A DNA stretch of 64,000 nt from Rosa chinensis (Eukaryota; Streptophyta; Magnoliopsida; Rosales; Rosaceae), in the NCBI RefSeq assembly GCF_002994745.2, contig NC_037088.1:57120397-57184396 (forward strand). Reading direction: 5' to 3'. Positions 1-11,096 of the stretch are shown here, one piece after another. The notes beneath the pieces were generated by a model. It saw only the letters and a program-made list of their open reading frames with translations, was not told where the DNA came from and made no database searches. Within the stretch, counting starts at the first letter, position 1, and every line of letters begins with the position of its first letter. A program made the translations under genes and the position numbers.

Positions 1-1149
1 TCCAAAAAATAAAAATTGAAAATTAATAAATTTGAGATGGGTATTTATAGCGTATTAATAGGTATGGTGTAAAAAAATTAACTCAAATTAAAGCCATTAT
101 TTCAATATCAAATAAAGTGGTTAACCTTATATACATCGATACTTCCCTAAGGGGAGTTAAACCACAAGGAGATAAATTTTACAAAATTTTTACATTATTT
201 GGTATACCTCATATTCATGAGAGTATGAGAGCTGACAGATCGAAAAAATAAGTTGCGAATGAGCGGTTATGAGCATATTAGTTTTATGTGGTATTTAGGG
301 TTAAGGCACCTATATTTTTTCACACGGAATTTTGTAGCTAATTGTTATTTTCACACAGATATCCGTGTGAAAATGTTTTAGTTTTTACACAGACATCAGT
401 TACTATTGTTTATGCACACGGATTTCTGTGTGTAGTCTCCTTTTTGGCTTTTTCACACGGATTACTGTGTCAACATTTTCACACGGAAATCCGTGTGTAT
501 TACTCATTTCACACAGAAATCTGTATCAACTACTTATTGTAACGGAAATCCGTCCCTCCATAATTCACATAACATAAAAAATTAATGATTTCAAAATAAA
601 CTAATTTATAATACATACAGAAATCCGTGTGAATTGTTTTTCACACAGATATCCGTGTGAAAAGGTTTTAGTTTTTACACAGACATCAGTTACTATTGTT
701 TATGCACACGGATTTCTGTGTGTAGTCTCCTTTTTGGCTTTTTCACACGGATTACTGTTTCAACATTTTCACACGGAAATCCGTGTGTATTACTCATTTC
801 ACACAGAAATCTGTATCAAATACTTATTGTAACGGAAATCCGTCCCTCCATAATTCACATAACATAAAAAATTAATGATTTCAAAATAAACTAATTTATA
901 ATACATACAGAAATCCGTGTGAATTGTTTTTCACACAGATATCCGTGTGAAAATGTTTTAGTTTTTACACAGATATCTGTGACTGTTGTTTATTCACACG
1001 GATATCCGTTGATATTGTTATTGTATAAATTATTGTGGGCCCCATTATGCTCATTTCACACGGATTTCTGTCAGTATTTCTATTTCACACGGATATCTGT
1101 GGCTTTTAACTACAGTAAATCCGTGTGTGTTGTTATTTTGCTAGTAGTG
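1..1149 (-). mobile_element. Terminal part of a CACTA (En/Spm) DNA transposon, running off the left edge
   Basis: Read on the minus strand, the element begins at 1149 with CACTACTAGCAAAATAACAA, the classic CACTA terminus. Behind it lie many short subterminal repeats based on the palindromic motif CACACGGATATCCGTGTG and its variants, as expected for transposase-binding subterminal regions of En/Spm elements. Part of this region is a 290-bp tandem repeat. Positions 1-317 are AT-rich and show no recognisable gene. The element abuts Hsp70 copy A at 1150; the expected 3-bp target duplication would be TAC at 1150-1152, but the other end lies outside the window. No transposase is visible here, so autonomy cannot be judged. 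Confidence 0.8.
341..1000. repeat. 290-bp tandem repeat in CACTA subterminal region (about 2.3 copies)
   Basis: The block starting TCACACAGATATCCGTGTGA occurs near 351, 641 and 931, a constant spacing of 290 bp. The first two units are nearly identical and the third diverges after about 70 bp. Each unit holds several ACACGGAAATCCGTGT-type palindromes. Short open frames here are repeat artefacts. Confidence 0.85.
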
Positions 1150-2062
1150 TACTTTAGATGTGTCATTAATTACCATTACTGGTGGTGTCTTTAAAGTGAA
1201 GGCCACATCTGGAGACACTCACCTTGGAGGTGAAGACTTCGATAACAGAATGGTGAATTACTGTGTTAAGCAATTTAAAAGGAAACATAATTTGGACCTT
1301 AGTGGTAACTCTAGAGCTCTTAGTAGGTTAAGAAATACCTGCGAGAAGGCAAAGAGGAGACTTTCTTTTATGACAGAGACTGACATTGAAATTGACTGTT
1401 TGCATCAAGGTATTGATTTCTATACTAGTATTACTCGAGGAAAATTTGAACAACTGAACATGGATTTCTTCAACAAGTGTGTGGAGCTTGTGGAGAAGTG
1501 TCTGGAGGATGCAAATATGGGCAAAAGCAGTGTACATGATGTTGTTCTTGCTGGTGGCTCTTCTAGAATTCCAAAAGTACAACAGATATTGCAGGATTTG
1601 TTCCAGGGGATGGAGTTATGCAAAGGCATTAATCCAGATGAGGCTGTGGCATGTGGTGCTGCTGTTGAAGCTGCTGTATAAAGTGGGAATGGAAATGGGG
1701 AGCTTCAAGACTTCACTCTCTTGGATGTCACCCCTTTCTCACTTGGCGTTGAGACTGGTTTTGAAGGTAATATGACAGTTCTCATTCCAAAAAACACTAC
1801 AATTCCTGTCATGAAAAACCAATATTTAACTACTACATGTGACAATCAAGTTGCGGCCCGATTTCGTATTTATGAGGGCGAGAGTGCAATAGCAGTAGAC
1901 AATAATCTCTTGGGTGAATTTTTGCGGCACGGCATTCCTCCAGCTCCCAAGGGCGTTCCTCAACTGAATACTTGCTTTCATATTGATTGTAATGGTTTAT
2001 TGAGTGTCTTTGTTGAGTAGATGTCTACCGGCCAGAAGAAAGGGATCACAATCAAGAGATAA
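1150..2062 (+). pseudogene. Hsp70 copy A, 5'-truncated pseudogene
   Basis: Homology starts abruptly at 1150 with T-L-D-V-S, the second half of the phosphate-2 motif (D-L-G-G-G-T), directly against the CACTA terminus. The frame continues through [13 protein letters not shown] sequence, the nucleotide-binding-domain helices, [11 protein letters not shown], the D-V-T-P-x-S-L-G linker region and the beta part of the substrate-binding domain. It is interrupted by TAA at 1679-1681 and TAG at 2018-2020, with a final stop at 2060-2062, all in one frame and with no frameshift. There is no lid domain. The 5' exon and upstream half are absent and presumably lay beyond the transposon. Non-functional as it stands. 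Confidence 0.9.
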
Positions 2063-2430
2063 AAAATCTTGAGGGTATTGGAAAGTTGAGGTAAGAACTT
2101 AAAAATAATCTATGGCATACTAAGGACATTGCATTTTTAATAAAATCAATCTGGTGCTGGTGTTCCTATCTTTTTGACATTTTTGTTTTTGTTTTTATGC
2201 TTGATCCAGGTTATTGGAAGTTTACTCGGATTGAATCAAAATTTTGGGGCAGTGAGGTAGCCAGCTGACTTTTCTATGCTGTTTTGGTTCTGGGGTGTAA
2301 AGTGCCTATTTAATTGTTTTTCTTTTCCTGGGTAAGAGGCATAACTGATTGATTACTAGAATCATTAAGAACAATTTGAGTTCTACAATATCATTACTAC
2401 TCACTGCATATGCATGTTTGACAATATATA
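2063..2430. other. 3' flank of Hsp70 copy A
   Basis: No gene is seen. The stretch just after the stop (around 2070-2125, containing GAGGTAAGAACTT and a run ending TATGGCATACTAAG) resembles the sequence at 11226-11272 behind relic B', so it is an old duplicated 3' flank of the family. Confidence 0.5.
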
Positions 2431-2436
2431 CACAAT

Positions 2437-2620
2437 TGAATATCATGTTTTTGAATCACATTATGATGTGGGATCAGAAGTGGGACTTGGTAATTGATTA
2501 AGTAATCTGGAATTCACATCCAAAACCAATTGGCAATGGATGGAGTGGTCCAAACTCTTATAAACACATAGGCAAGGTCCCATTTTTGCCCATGTGGGAT
2601 GTATATATTCTCAACATGCC
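2437..2620 (+). repeat. Direct repeat R, copy 1 (LTR-like)
   Basis: The core (about 2502-2619), from AGTAATCTGGAATTCACATC to the T-A-T-A-T-A-T-T-C-T-C-A-A-C-A end, recurs almost unchanged at 3950-4067. It contains a possible TATA box (CTTATAAACACATAGG). The preceding segment (2437-2500, with GATGTGGGATCAGAAGTGGG) recurs downstream of copy 2 at about 4227-4290. The spacing suggests long terminal repeats of a small nonautonomous LTR-type element, but TG..CA ends and a target duplication were not found. Confidence 0.45.
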
Positions 2621-2731
2621 CCCGCACGTGTGGCGAATTTTCAAGCCATACACGTGGACAACTTTGGGTGACGTGGAGCGCGTGTGCCACCAAGCACGTA
2701 GTAATGACAATGTATACTCTGATGTGGATAT

Positions 2732-3439
2732 ATGCAAGTTCCCTATAGTGGTAGAATATCACCGCCCTACCATGGTCCACAACATGATTTCTCACAGAAA
2801 TTTGGGGATCCTTCTGGGAAGTTCTATGAAAGAAGCTCTAATAATATTTCAGAGAACAACAACAAAAGTTGTTATCCTCAACTTCCAATCAACAGGATTC
2901 TCAACTACAACAAGAAAAACAATGGCAAAGTGAAGACTTTTTCACAGCAGCAAAATGGTGGTTTTCAGCAAAATAACAAATTGCAACATCTTGGTGCCCT
3001 TACACAGGAGAGAGAAAATATTGACTTGAATAAGGGTGTTGCAGAGAATATGGGAAAACATGTCACTGCGGCGGAAATAAATAAGAAGGCTGGAATCAAA
3101 GGGGCTGAAGATAGCTTGGACAAGATCATGCTTAAACCTATGCACAGGTTAGAAAGAGAGAAAATGCAAGTCTTGGCAAAGGGAAACAATTATCAATATC
3201 GTACACTTGAAAGGAAAAAAGGAGGAAACAATGTTACAGAATGTGAGAGCTTGGACAAAGTTTTAGTAAAACATGTTCCCAGGCTGGAGAAAGAGAAGAT
3301 GAAGATGAAATTTGGTGCCTTCACAAAACTTGGTGTTGTGCCTCCTGCAACCAACATGAATCAATCTCAACACAATGGTTCCGGCTCTACTGTAGAATGT
3401 CAAGCCCAGGCTGCCTTCTCACCTTTAAACCAATGCTAG
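2732..3439 (+). pseudogene. Captured plant gene fragment (235-codon open frame)
   Basis: The open frame is rich in Lys, Asn and Gln and contains two related blocks: S-L-D-K-I-M-L-K-P-M-H-R-L-E-R-E-K-M and S-L-D-K-V-L-V-K-H-V-P-R-L-E-K-E-K-M. From memory this resembles a block in a plant protein family annotated as dentin sialophosphoprotein-related; the assignment is tentative. There is no clear promoter or plausible complete gene structure, and the frame lies between two direct repeats, so it is more likely a transduplicated exon or exon cluster than a gene. It could still be transcribed from the repeat. Confidence 0.45.
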
Positions 3440-3890
3440 TCTCCATTGATATCCCAACATGGCAACAAGCTATACTCAAAGAAATCAACACTGTGTTGAT
3501 ACAAGGCTCTTCACAGCTACACTCCACTCCTCCAGATAGACCATTAATGAATTGTAGGAAGATCTGTCATGAAATGGGGCTGCAACAATCACAGCAACTC
3601 ATTCCACCCGGATAAGATAAACATGTCATGAAATGGGGCTGCAGCAAACCAATGCTAGTCTCCATTGATACCCCAACATGGCAACAAGCTATACTCAAAG
3701 AAATCAACACTGTGTTGATACAAGGCTCTTCACAGCTACACTCCACTCCTCCAGATAGACCATTAATGAATTGTAGGAAGATCTGTCATGAAATGGGGCT
3801 GCAACAATCACAGCAACTCATTCCACCCGGATAAGATAAACATGTCATGAAATGGGGCTACAGCAATCACAGCAACTCATTCCACCCGGA
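3429..3890 (+). repeat. 219-bp tandem duplication
   Basis: The block starting ACCAATGCTAGTCTCCATTG occurs at 3429 and 3648 (spacing 219 bp) and is nearly identical. The tail unit CAACTCATTCCACCCGGATA recurs a third time near 3875. Short open frames in both copies encode the same peptide (with P-T-W-Q-Q-A-I-L-K-E-I-N) and are probably not genes. Confidence 0.8.
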
Positions 3891-3949
3891 TAAGTTAAAC
3901 ATCTCTGTGCTCTGTGCTCCTGTATTGACTACAATCTGATACAATGATA

Positions 3950-4067
3950 AAGTAATTTGGGATTCACATCCAAAACCAATTGGCAATGGATGGAGTGGCC
4001 CAAACCCTTATAAACACATAGGCAAGGTCCCATTTTTTCCCATGTGGGATGTATATATTCTCAACAG
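3950..4067 (+). repeat. Direct repeat R, copy 2 (LTR-like)
   Basis: This matches 2502-2619 with only a few mismatches. It is followed by unrelated sequence and then, at about 4190-4290, by a second partial copy of the segment preceding copy 1 (TTGAATATCATGTTCTTGAG ... GTATCAGAGGTGGGA). Confidence 0.45.
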
Positions 4068-5586
4068 TACGTAATTGAGAGAAAATAGACTAGAAATAGA
4101 AAACGGACTTTTGGGGTTTTAGAGAGTAGCAGCATGTAGCTTGAGCGGAAAAGAAGATGTTAGAATAGACAACAGTTCAATTTATAGAACTGTACGATTA
4201 AATATCATGTTTGACATACACGTACGATTGAATATCATGTTCTTGAGACGTGATATGATGTAGTATCAGAGGTGGGATTTGGAAATTAAAATAAAATAGT
4301 GAGGAGCAATAGAAAAGGGAACTTGGTGTTTTAGACAGAAGAGGTTTATAGATTTGATTGATCAAAGAAACAGGTTGAACAAGCAGCAGGTAGAGAGTAA
4401 GGTATCTGGGAGAACTCATTTGCTTAATCCATCAAATTAGGGTTCAATAAAAGGTCATAAATAATCCTATTCTACTAACCTTAATGTATAAAAGTACAAA
4501 ACTATACTAGTTAGTGATCACTACTCGATCATATGATTAGTATCTTCGTTTTTTTGGTAGATTGGCGTTTAAACTCCAACTTATTTGTTGACAGGGTTGA
4601 ATGTGAACGAATGCTTAAGAAAATCGACAGATTTGCGAAGCTTATGGAAGCAAAATAGTCTACAGAACAAAAGGTTGTGCTGCTATATAAATTATCAGTT
4701 TTTGTTGCTTAAACAGTCCAGAAGCTCCATAAATAGCCACCATAAGCTCCAGGAGGCAATTTTGGTTTAACTAAAACAAATTAACACAGTCGAAATCTCA
4801 AACAGTCATGGCCTCATGGGACATGCATGTATTTCCTTTCGGCTCATACATCGTTACGCTCTTGGAAACAATCACCCAAGTGGTACAAGCTCCTCTCTGC
4901 TTCAACGTTTTCCAATCCCACATTATTTCCAATGTTCAGTCAAAATTCGAAAATCAATTCAAAAGGAGGTGCCAGTGATTTTAAGTAGATGCATGAGATG
5001 ATGAGATTCTCTACAATCTACATATATCTTTTCTTAACCAACATCCCCATGCAATTTCATTAGTTCGGTGACTTCGGTCAAATGTTATTGGTGACATATC
5101 CATGAAAGTCATAACATCATGCTTAATCATCTAATCACTTAGATTTCCCTTTAACAAAGCATACACAAGCTCAATCATACTAGTTTTCTCTGTTCATGAA
5201 GGGATTCGAATGGTGGGAGACCTTGGTCAATTCTGGCCATCACCTAGAAAGAAAGACACATGTGTCAAGTCATGATTGTTTTTTTTTTTTCTTTTTTTCT
5301 ATGAAGCAGGTTTTTATATATTTTTTTTATACAATGCTACCACTCTGAATCGAGACCTGATTTGGATAGAACTCTCCCCAATAAGTATTTTTCACAAGTG
5401 GATAATCGAACACTGGATCGCTTTGAATATTCAACTCACATTGCAGGCCTAACCAAGTTTCCACTAGACCAAATCTCTTGAGTGAAGCAAACGTTTTTTT
5501 GTTTTCATTTTTTTATTTTTTGGGGCCAATTCATTTTTCAGAGCCCCAAAGTTAAAGCGGCATACATTCTATAAAATAAAAAAATA
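4068..5586. other. Intergenic, no gene recognised
   Basis: Apart from the partial repeat at 4190-4290, this AT-rich stretch has only short open frames without recognisable motifs, and poly-T runs near 5280 and 5495. Confidence 0.5.
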
Positions 5587-5595
5587 AAAAAATTA

Positions 5596-6622
5596 GGGAG
5601 CTTCTATTCATACCTCCAAAATTGATATTTAGACCTCTTCCTTTTTCCAAGTAATAATTGACTTTGTCAGCTCATGTCAAATTACCAATAAAGACACAAA
5701 TAAGGAAAAACAAAATCTCTTCTTATCTCTACGAGATGTTACTTGGGAAAAATTTTCTCCTCAAATGTAAACCCTAAAATATATATCTCCGAATATTATT
5801 TAATGATGAAGTCAAAATTTTTTGAATTTGAATTTGTCTTCGTAAAGTGATAGATTTCCTTACTCACATAGCTGACAATTTACAAGATCTATCACTGCGC
5901 TATAAAAAAAATGAAAAATAAAAGAAGAGAAAATGGGAAATACAAAGACACCTCAGTTGATGAGGCCCTAATCATTCTGAATGTAATCAAACATGTGAAC
6001 GAGCGATGACAAAAAGCAGTACTCCAACACGTTTATATGACAAAAGCAGCAATGGGTAGTTGTCCACAAGGTCTTCCTGCACATCATCAGCGCAGAGCAA
6101 TTTTATGTGGAACTATTCTATAAATATGATGAAAAATTCAACCATCTAATATAAATCCATGGAGAATGCACTAGACTCTTGGTTGATTATTGTAATTTCC
6201 TCCACTATCCCATACATATTTAAAACAAAAATACCATGCATATTCATTTCAAGCTGCTATGGAAACAAGTAGGACAGAATCAGTTTAGGGACAAGGACAC
6301 CTAAATGCAATGAAAATAATACTTGGAAAACATATTTATACGAGATGATGAGCAAACATGGTATTGTTGCCTATGCTAACCAAGAGTCGACAATTCATTG
6401 AAAAAATGCTATCACCTCTGTTACTCGTAAATGGAGGATGAACTTTAAAAAAAAAAAAATTGCTGCAATTCCAAATCTTTAAAAACTGAAGGAGATCCAA
6501 CTACTGATTTTTGAAAGTATGAATAGAATTGAAAAAAAAAAATGTCTTTTATTGATTTCATTGGATGATGGGCATTATAGGAAAATTAGAGAGATGTAGA
6601 TAGCAAATTAGCAGAAGCTCCC
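5596..6622. mobile_element. Mutator-like nonautonomous element (MULE-MITE)
   Basis: The termini are GGGAGCTTCT at 5596 and its inverted complement GAAGCTCCC ending at 6622. They are flanked by the same 9-bp word AAAAAATTA (5587-5595 and 6623-6631), the target duplication size of Mutator-like elements. The left terminal repeat continues as ATTCATAC; its complement GTATGAATAGAA sits further inside on the right (about 6516-6530), so the right end looks interrupted by extra sequence. No coding capacity is visible. Confidence 0.6.
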
Positions 6623-6631
6623 AAAAAATTA

Positions 6632-7194
6632 AAGCGGGATAGAAAAAAAAATCCCAGCTTTAAAAGCCTTTTGCTTTGTCTTTAGAGGAAAAGAACTTTG
6701 CTTTTGCCTTCTCTATAATTCTTTGGTGGGTTTCTTGATGATGATCCCATTGTTCACCCAAAAATAAAAATTTTGAGGGCATAAAAGGATAGAGGCGAGA
6801 AATATCCCTGTGAAGACGCTCTGGTTTAGGCTTACTCTGCTCCACACTCGAGATCGTTAAGAACTCAAGAGGTCCTGCTTAAAGGTAAGGCCTTTCATTT
6901 TCTACTGATTACATGTAAGAACTTGATGTTTAAAGGTTAGACCTTTTATGCTTGAAGGTAGGACCTTTGAAGTCCTCTCTCCCTTTAATCATTTTGATTT
7001 TATAGTTTCGGATTTTTAGTTGGGTTTTAGACTGAATTTGAAGTGGGACTTTTAGGTATTGTTCAGAGAGAGGTCTCACATATTCTCTCCAGCCTAGTGA
7101 TAATAGTATATTAACTTCTAAATTCGGATCAACCCTGCCATGAATTTTGGGGCTGGTTTAGATATAGTAGAGAGAAAACGTCAATGTGTTGCTT
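6632..7194. other. Intergenic, no gene recognised
   Basis: A minus-strand open frame of 61 codons (6660-6845) has no recognisable domain. The text A-A-A-G-G-T-A-G/A-G-A/G-C-C-T-T-T recurs several times around 6880-6970, suggesting local duplication. Confidence 0.4.
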
Positions 7195-7203
7195 TATTTT
7201 CTA

Positions 7204-7869
7204 GAGAAAACATCACCAATGGTCACTGAGTTATGACATATTCGACACTTAACTCACTGTATTTTCAACAATATCACTTAACTCACTCAGTTTTACATCC
7301 GTCTTTCACTTAACTCACTGCCGTTAATTATGCAGTTAAAAACTATTAAAATTGAGGGTATATTTGTCTAAACACTAAAAAAATGCATTTCTAACTTTTT
7401 TTTTTTTAAAGACAAATTTTTTTTCAAATTATATTTAAGTAAAAAAAATCATTTTTCACTAGAAATCTCAGAAATTTAAAAAATTGAAAAAAGTCTAATA
7501 AATGTAAATTACGAGTATATTTGTCTAAACACTAAAAATATGCATTTCTAACTTCTTCTTTTTTTAAAAAAGACAATTTTTTTTCAAATTATACTTAAGT
7601 TAAAAAAATCATTTTTTATTAGAAATTTCAGAAATTTTAAAAAATTGAAAAAAAGTCTAATAAATGTAGTTTTTTTTAAGTTAAAAATGATTTTTAAGTG
7701 TTTTGACAAATATATCCTCAATTTTAACGGTTTCTAATGGTAGAATTAACGGCAGTGAGTTAAGTGAAAGACGGATGTAAAACTGAGTGAGTTAAGTGAT
7801 ATTGTTGAAAATACAGTGAGTTAAGTGTCGAATAAGTCATAACTCAGTGACCATTGATGATATTTCCCC
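7204..7869. mobile_element. Mutator-like MITE with long terminal inverted repeats
   Basis: About 140 bp at the left (7204-7345) recurs as an inverted copy at the right (about 7725-7869); for example CACTTAACTCACTG on the left mirrors CAGTGAGTTAAGTG on the right. The element is bracketed by the exact 9-bp duplication TATTTTCTA (7195-7203 and 7870-7878). Long inverted repeats with a 9-bp duplication are diagnostic of the Mutator superfamily. The interior is AT-rich, has two diverged copies of a subterminal block (about 7370-7490 and 7510-7665) and no coding frame. Confidence 0.9.
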
Positions 7870-7878
7870 TATTTTCTA

Positions 7879-8393
7879 TGTTCAATTGGGTCTGTGTATA
7901 ACTGAAATGCCAATTAAGAAAGAATTGAGTATAACTAAAACCTGATCAGGAACACTACTAATCTCAAACAAACTCATGAACATACTACTGTTTTGTCCAA
8001 TTATGGGACATGTTTTTATTTGTTTTTGATACATGGGGCCTATACCTCAAACCATCTAAAGGATTGAATTTGGATAGCCTTTATGGATTGTTTAGTTGTT
8101 ATTGTGTAGTGTCATGATAAATAATCCCATGGAGCTGTTATTCTAGTTTGAGAAACAATGACAATTTGGGGAACTTGTATAATAATTCAGCAACCTTGAT
8201 TCCCCTTTTTCTTGTAGATCCGTCATTAGAGAAATGTGATTGTTAGCTATATATTGCATTTTAAGTTTAAGTTTATATGTTTATCAGTTCATAGCAGTTC
8301 TACAAAGTGAAAATGTAATCAATCATCCTTCTGCATTCTCCTTGTTTAACTTTCTCTTTGATCGTTTTTCTTGTTTGCTCTCCAGCTTTTGAG
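7879..8393. other. Upstream region of Hsp70 copy B
   Basis: No other gene is seen. A pyrimidine tract ending GCTCTCCAG at about 8376-8385 just before the ATG could be a 3' splice site of a 5'-UTR intron; this is inference. Confidence 0.4.
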
Positions 8394-10742
8394 ATGAGTA
8401 TGGGTGGAAAAGAAGGTCATGCAATCGGGATTGATCTCGGGACAACATATTCGTGTGTGGCAGTGTGGAAACACGACCTTGTGGAAGTCATAGTGAATGA
8501 GCAGGGCGACAGAATGACTCCATCTTATGTTGCTTTCACTGATTCTGAACGAATGATAGGTGATGCAGCATATAACCAAGTCATCAGAAACCCTGCAAAC
8601 TCAATCTTTGGTAAGTTTATTCTCACATCCATTATTGCAGTTAAGTACCCTAACAGTATATTTAGAGAGTAGTTCTATAAAACATGGAATGATTGATTAT
8701 ACCATAGATAAACCATGTTTAGTAAAGAGATGTATAGTCTATATCTTTTAATGATAGAAATTATCTTAATAACTGATAACAGATTCTTCTGACATCAATT
8801 TGATCCAGAAATATGCATACAACAAGATTTTTTACTCGTCTTCAGGAATTCCCCATTTATTGCTAAAACATGCATACAAATTTATTTATGCATGTCTAGT
8901 CAATCAACTGTATTTTGTAGAAGTGCATGCAATGTGTGTGGGGTGAGTATTAGTGAAGTACACAAGTATAGCCATATGTCATAAAGGCAAATATATACAT
9001 TATAAACTGTAGAAAATTCTTCAAAATAGCAACTTCAGCTTCATGTAGTTTCTGCGATAAATCATGGTGCATATGAATGATGCATATGTAACACTTTACT
9101 GGGATGAAAAACTTACTTGTGATGTTATGTCAGAGTTGGGCATGAGAAATCAAAATATCGATAAACATTTTTGATACGGCTATCTGACAATTAAAAGCCC
9201 ATTCACCATACTAAATATTGTTTGGATGTAACATGGTTATTATTTTGTTAATTGATCATGTATATGAGCTAACTGAAATTTCCAGTGTTATTCCACTCCT
9301 TTCTAAAGTTTGTCTCCATTCTCTTGATCTAATTTAGTTTCTTACTATGATATCATTTTGCAGATGCAAAGAGGTTACTTGGTAGAAGATTTAGTGATGC
9401 ATTTGTTCAAAGTGATATTAAGCTCTGGCCCTTCAAGGTCGTTGAAGGTCCTGCTGACAAGCCCATGATTGTGGTTACCCAAAAGGGTGAAGAGAAACAG
9501 TTTGCGGCTGAAGAAATCTCATCCATGGTTCTTGGAAAGATGCGGGAGATTGCTGAGGCCTATTTAGGCACAACTGTGAGGAATGCAGTCATCACTGCCC
9601 CTGCTTACTTCAATGACTCACAGCGTCAGGCTACTAATACTGCTGCTGTCACTGCTGGCCTAAAGGTGATGCGCATTATCAATGAACCAACTGCTGCAGC
9701 CATTGCTTATGGGATTGACAATAAAGTTGGTTGGTATAGCAAGAGAAATGTGATGATATTTGATTTAGGTGGTGGTACTATAGATGTCTCACTGCTAGCT
9801 ATAAGTTCTGGTGTCTTTGAGGTCAAGGCTACGGCTGGAGACACCCATCTAGGAGGGCAAGATTTCAGTAACAAAATGGTTGATTACTGTGTTGAAGAAT
9901 TCAAGGAGAAGCATAATGTGGATGTTAGTAGAAAATCCAGAGCTCTTAGTAGGTTAAGAAATGAATGTGAGAAGGCAAAGAGGAGGCTTTCGTTTACAAC
10001 TACGACTGACATTGAAATTGATTGTTTGCATCATAATAATGATTTCTACATAACTATTACCCGTGCCAAATTTGAACAACTCAACATGGAGTTCTTCAAT
10101 AATTGTATGGAGCCTGTGAAGAAGTGTTTGAGAGATGCTAACATGGACATAAGCAGTGTCGATGATGTTGTTCTTGCTGGTGGCTCTTCTCGAATTCCCA
10201 AGATGCAGCAGCTTTTACAGAATCTGTTTCAGGGAAAGGAACTGTGCAAGGGCATTAATCCAGATGAGGCTGTGGCATATGGTGCCGCTCTTCAAGCTGC
10301 CAGTTTAAGTGGAAATGGAAAGGAGAATCTACAAAATTTGGCTCTCTTGGATGTCACCCCTCTATCACTTGGGGTGGAAGCACTACTGTCAAGTTCTGGC
10401 GATCAACATTTCATGACAGTTGTGATCCCAAGAAACACAAGGACTCCAGTCAGGAAGCAGCAAGTTTTGGGATCTAGTGCTCATGACAAGCAACAGGTTG
10501 TTCGCTTCTGCATTTACGAGGGTGAGAGTGAAAGCACCTTAAATAATAATTTTTTGGGGGAATTCAGTATCGACGGAATTCCTCCAGGTCCAGAATATGC
10601 TCACACGTTTGTTGTTTGCTTTGATATTGATGCAAATGGTATGTTGAGTGTGTGCGCTGAGGACAGTCTGAATGGGCGGAAGAGGGGGATTACTATCAAT
10701 CGTGAAAAACCTTCGGGATTTGAGAATATGAAGGAGTGGTAA
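8394..10742 (+). CDS. Hsp70 copy B, lidless cytosolic-type Hsp70 homologue, intact (531 aa)
   Basis: Exon 1 is 8394-8610 and exon 2 is 9364-10742, joined across a 753-bp GT-AG intron that splits the Asp codon of F-D-A-K-R-L. The product would be an ATP-dependent cytosolic/nuclear Hsp70-family protein. All nucleotide-binding motifs are present: phosphate 1 [12 protein letters not shown], the catalytic Lys in D-A-K-R-L, connect 1 [10 protein letters not shown], phosphate 2 [10 protein letters not shown] and the adenosine motif A-G-G-S-S-R-I-P-K. The interdomain D-V-T-P-L-S-L-G and beta substrate-binding domain (I-Y-E-G-E, F-D-I-D-A-N-G) follow. It stops after G-I-T-I-N and a short unique tail ([10 protein letters not shown]), about 120 residues short of a normal HSC70, with no lid or EEVD. 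A second Met at 8400 is an alternative start. Whether it still chaperones is unknown. Confidence 0.9.
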
Positions 10743-11096
10743 TCTCTATACTTACTATGACTGAAGATAGCAACTATTCTCGGGCAATTTGATCTGCAGG
10801 TTTAGCTATATTTGAACATTATTTTACTTTGTCCAGGTAAGCCACAAGTCTTTATTATGTGCCAGTTCTGTTTTTTTTTGAAGATGGATTGAAGTCCACT
10901 GGCACTTTTTTTTCTGGCTTTCATATGTTACCGTTATTGTGACTTGCTCGCCGTTTTACTAACATAACTTTTCTGGTTTGATTTTTGTTTTTGTTTTGCT
11001 TAGAGCTGGATAATACCTGCCTGATTTCTATAGCTATCCTTTTGTTTTCAGATCTATGATCTTACAAGCTACACGAGAAAAATCTGGCTGTTCTCA
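10743..11096. other. 3' flank of Hsp70 copy B
   Basis: AT/T-rich 3'-UTR-like sequence without a gene. No frame encoding the missing Hsp70 lid was found here. Confidence 0.5.

Noticed and set aside
342..1194. Short open frames at the left edge
   Set aside because: They are produced by the 290-bp CACTA subterminal tandem repeat.
2586..2933. 115-codon frame overlapping the captured fragment
   Set aside because: It is out of frame with the S-L-D-K-V-L-V-K-H-V coding text and starts within the direct repeat.
10743..11096. A downstream exon encoding the missing Hsp70 lid
   Set aside because: No helical, charge-rich frame resembling the lid or an EEVD terminus follows any copy. The only Hsp70 text downstream of B is another SBD-beta relic.
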